Positions 63,441 through 64,000 of a stretch of 64,000 bases of DNA are shown here, piece after piece. The position numbers and the translations under genes are program-made. The stretch is from the NCBI GenBank assembly GCA_000745135.1, contig JQNH01000001.1:2108001-2172000 (forward strand). Direction: 5' to 3'. Source of the stretch: Rhizobiales bacterium YIM 77505 (GTDB taxonomy: Bacteria > Pseudomonadota > Alphaproteobacteria > Rhizobiales > Beijerinckiaceae). The notes below the pieces were generated by a model. That model saw nothing but the letters and a program-made list of their open reading frames with translations. It did no database searches and had not been told where the DNA came from. The stretch's first letter is position 1; each line of letters starts with the position of its first letter.

Positions 63441-64000
63441 CAGGGCTCCGGCAAGACCATGCGCCCTGCGGCCTCCTCGATGATCTGCCCGGCTGCGAAG
63501 AGGGTCTCTTCGTCGAAGGGGCGGCCGATGAGCTGGAGGGCCAAAGGCAACCCTTGAGAGTCGAGCCCGGCCGGGACGGCGATCCCTGGCAAGCCGGCCA
63601 TGTTCACGGTGACCGTGAAAATGTCGTTGAGATACATCTCGACAGGGTCGGCAGAGCCCTTCTCGCCGATCTCGAAGGCGGCCGAGGGCGTCGCCGGGGT
63701 CAAGATCGCGTCGACGCCCTGCGCATAGACCGCCTCGAAGTCGCGCTTGATGAGCGTGCGGATCTTCTGCGCCCGCACATAGTAGGCGTCGTAGTAGCCG
63801 GCGGACAGCACATAGGTGCCGATCATCACCCGCCGCTTCACCTCGCGGCCAAAGCCCGCGGCGCGGGTCTTCTCGTATTGCTCGATGATGTCGCGGCCCG
63901 GGACCCTGAGGCCGTAGCGCACACCGTCATAGCGGGCGAGGTTGGAGGAGGCCTCCGCCGGCGCCACGATGTAGTAGGCCGGGAGCGCGTATTTCGTGTG
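63428..64000 (-). CDS. gatA: Asp-tRNA(Asn)/Glu-tRNA(Gln) amidotransferase subunit A, C-terminal part
   Basis: The 5' part lies beyond the right edge. The 190 visible codons show the C-terminal end of the amidase-signature protein: [18 protein letters not shown], then [21 protein letters not shown] and [27 protein letters not shown] (in part). The Ser-Ser-Lys catalytic triad is in the missing N-terminal half. Same strand as gatB, but separated from it by about 1.5 kb with small membrane proteins on both strands. Confidence 0.95.
   Translation of the reverse strand, partial: HTKYALPAYYIVAPAEASSNLARYDGVRYGLRVPGRDIIEQYEKTRAAGFGREVKRRVMIGTYVLSAGYYDAYYVRAQKIRTLIKRDFEAVYAQGVDAILTPATPSAAFEIGEKGSADPVEMYLNDIFTVTVNMAGLPGIAVPAGLDSQGLPLALQLIGRPFDEETLFAAGQIIEEAAGRMVLPEPWWAK

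Overview
The window is high-GC (mid-60s percent) proteobacterial DNA. Its gene content points to an alphaproteobacterium of the Rhizobiales (Hyphomicrobiales): yajC-secD-secF followed by Mth938-like and squalene/phytoene-synthase-like genes, gatB/gatA, trmFO, a DUF1127 gene, maf/yacG, SWIB and DUF815 genes, and beta-ketoadipate genes. The genus cannot be named from sequence alone. Many genes overlap by ATGA or GTGA, so operons are easy to read. Long antisense ORFs caused by GC skew are common and were discarded.

Layout. (1) 1-9.6 kb, minus strand: one long operon, livK-livH-livM-livG-livF (branched-chain-amino-acid-type ABC importer), then a two-subunit CoA-transferase, pcaG, pobA and pcaB. 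It reads as uptake and beta-ketoadipate catabolism of 4-hydroxybenzoate/protocatechuate; no pcaH is visible. (2) 9.7-17.8 kb: a frameshifted glyoxalase-like gene, a lytic transglycosylase, a Crp/Fnr regulator next to a FecR-like protein and a CHASE2 nucleotide cyclase, an IS5-type element inserted exactly at the cyclase stop codon, gamma-glutamyltransferase and a SWIB protein. (3) 18.0-35.8 kb: a large divergent glycoconjugate cluster. The minus arm has a cation antiporter, inositol-phosphate synthase, histidine phosphatase, CgeB-like glycosyltransferase, nucleotidyltransferase, methyltransferase and a glycosidase-like protein. The plus arm has two SDR epimerases, a GT4 and three CgeB-like glycosyltransferases, a UDP-xylose-synthase-like SDR, an unrecognised 601-residue protein and UDP-glucose dehydrogenase. 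No polymerase, flippase or export gene is present, so the product is more likely a small glycoconjugate than a long polymer (inference).

(4) 35.8-39.2 kb: tRNA-Ser, an LPS-type GT2, and a small lower-GC insert bounded by tRNA-Phe and a degenerate copy of its 3' end, carrying one acetyltransferase-TPR gene. (5) 39.2-49.4 kb: yacG, acyl-CoA ligase, maf, a phasin-like protein, pssA, a Deg protease, a GT4, an ECF42-type sigma operon and a DUF1127 gene. (6) 49.4-64 kb: trmFO, a squalene/phytoene-synthase-like gene, the Mth938-like gene, secF, secD, yajC, a DUF815 ATPase, nlpD-like, pcm, a basic repeat protein, gatB, two paralogous small membrane proteins, another membrane protein and the 3' part of gatA.

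The best candidate for an undescribed system is region 3. The sequence shows a compact, co-directional, translationally coupled set combining inositol-phosphate synthesis, nucleotide-sugar supply (UDP-glucuronate/UDP-xylose), five glycosyltransferases, a methyltransferase, a glycosidase whose barrel order looks permuted, and an uncharacterised phosphoribosyltransferase/kinase-like fusion.
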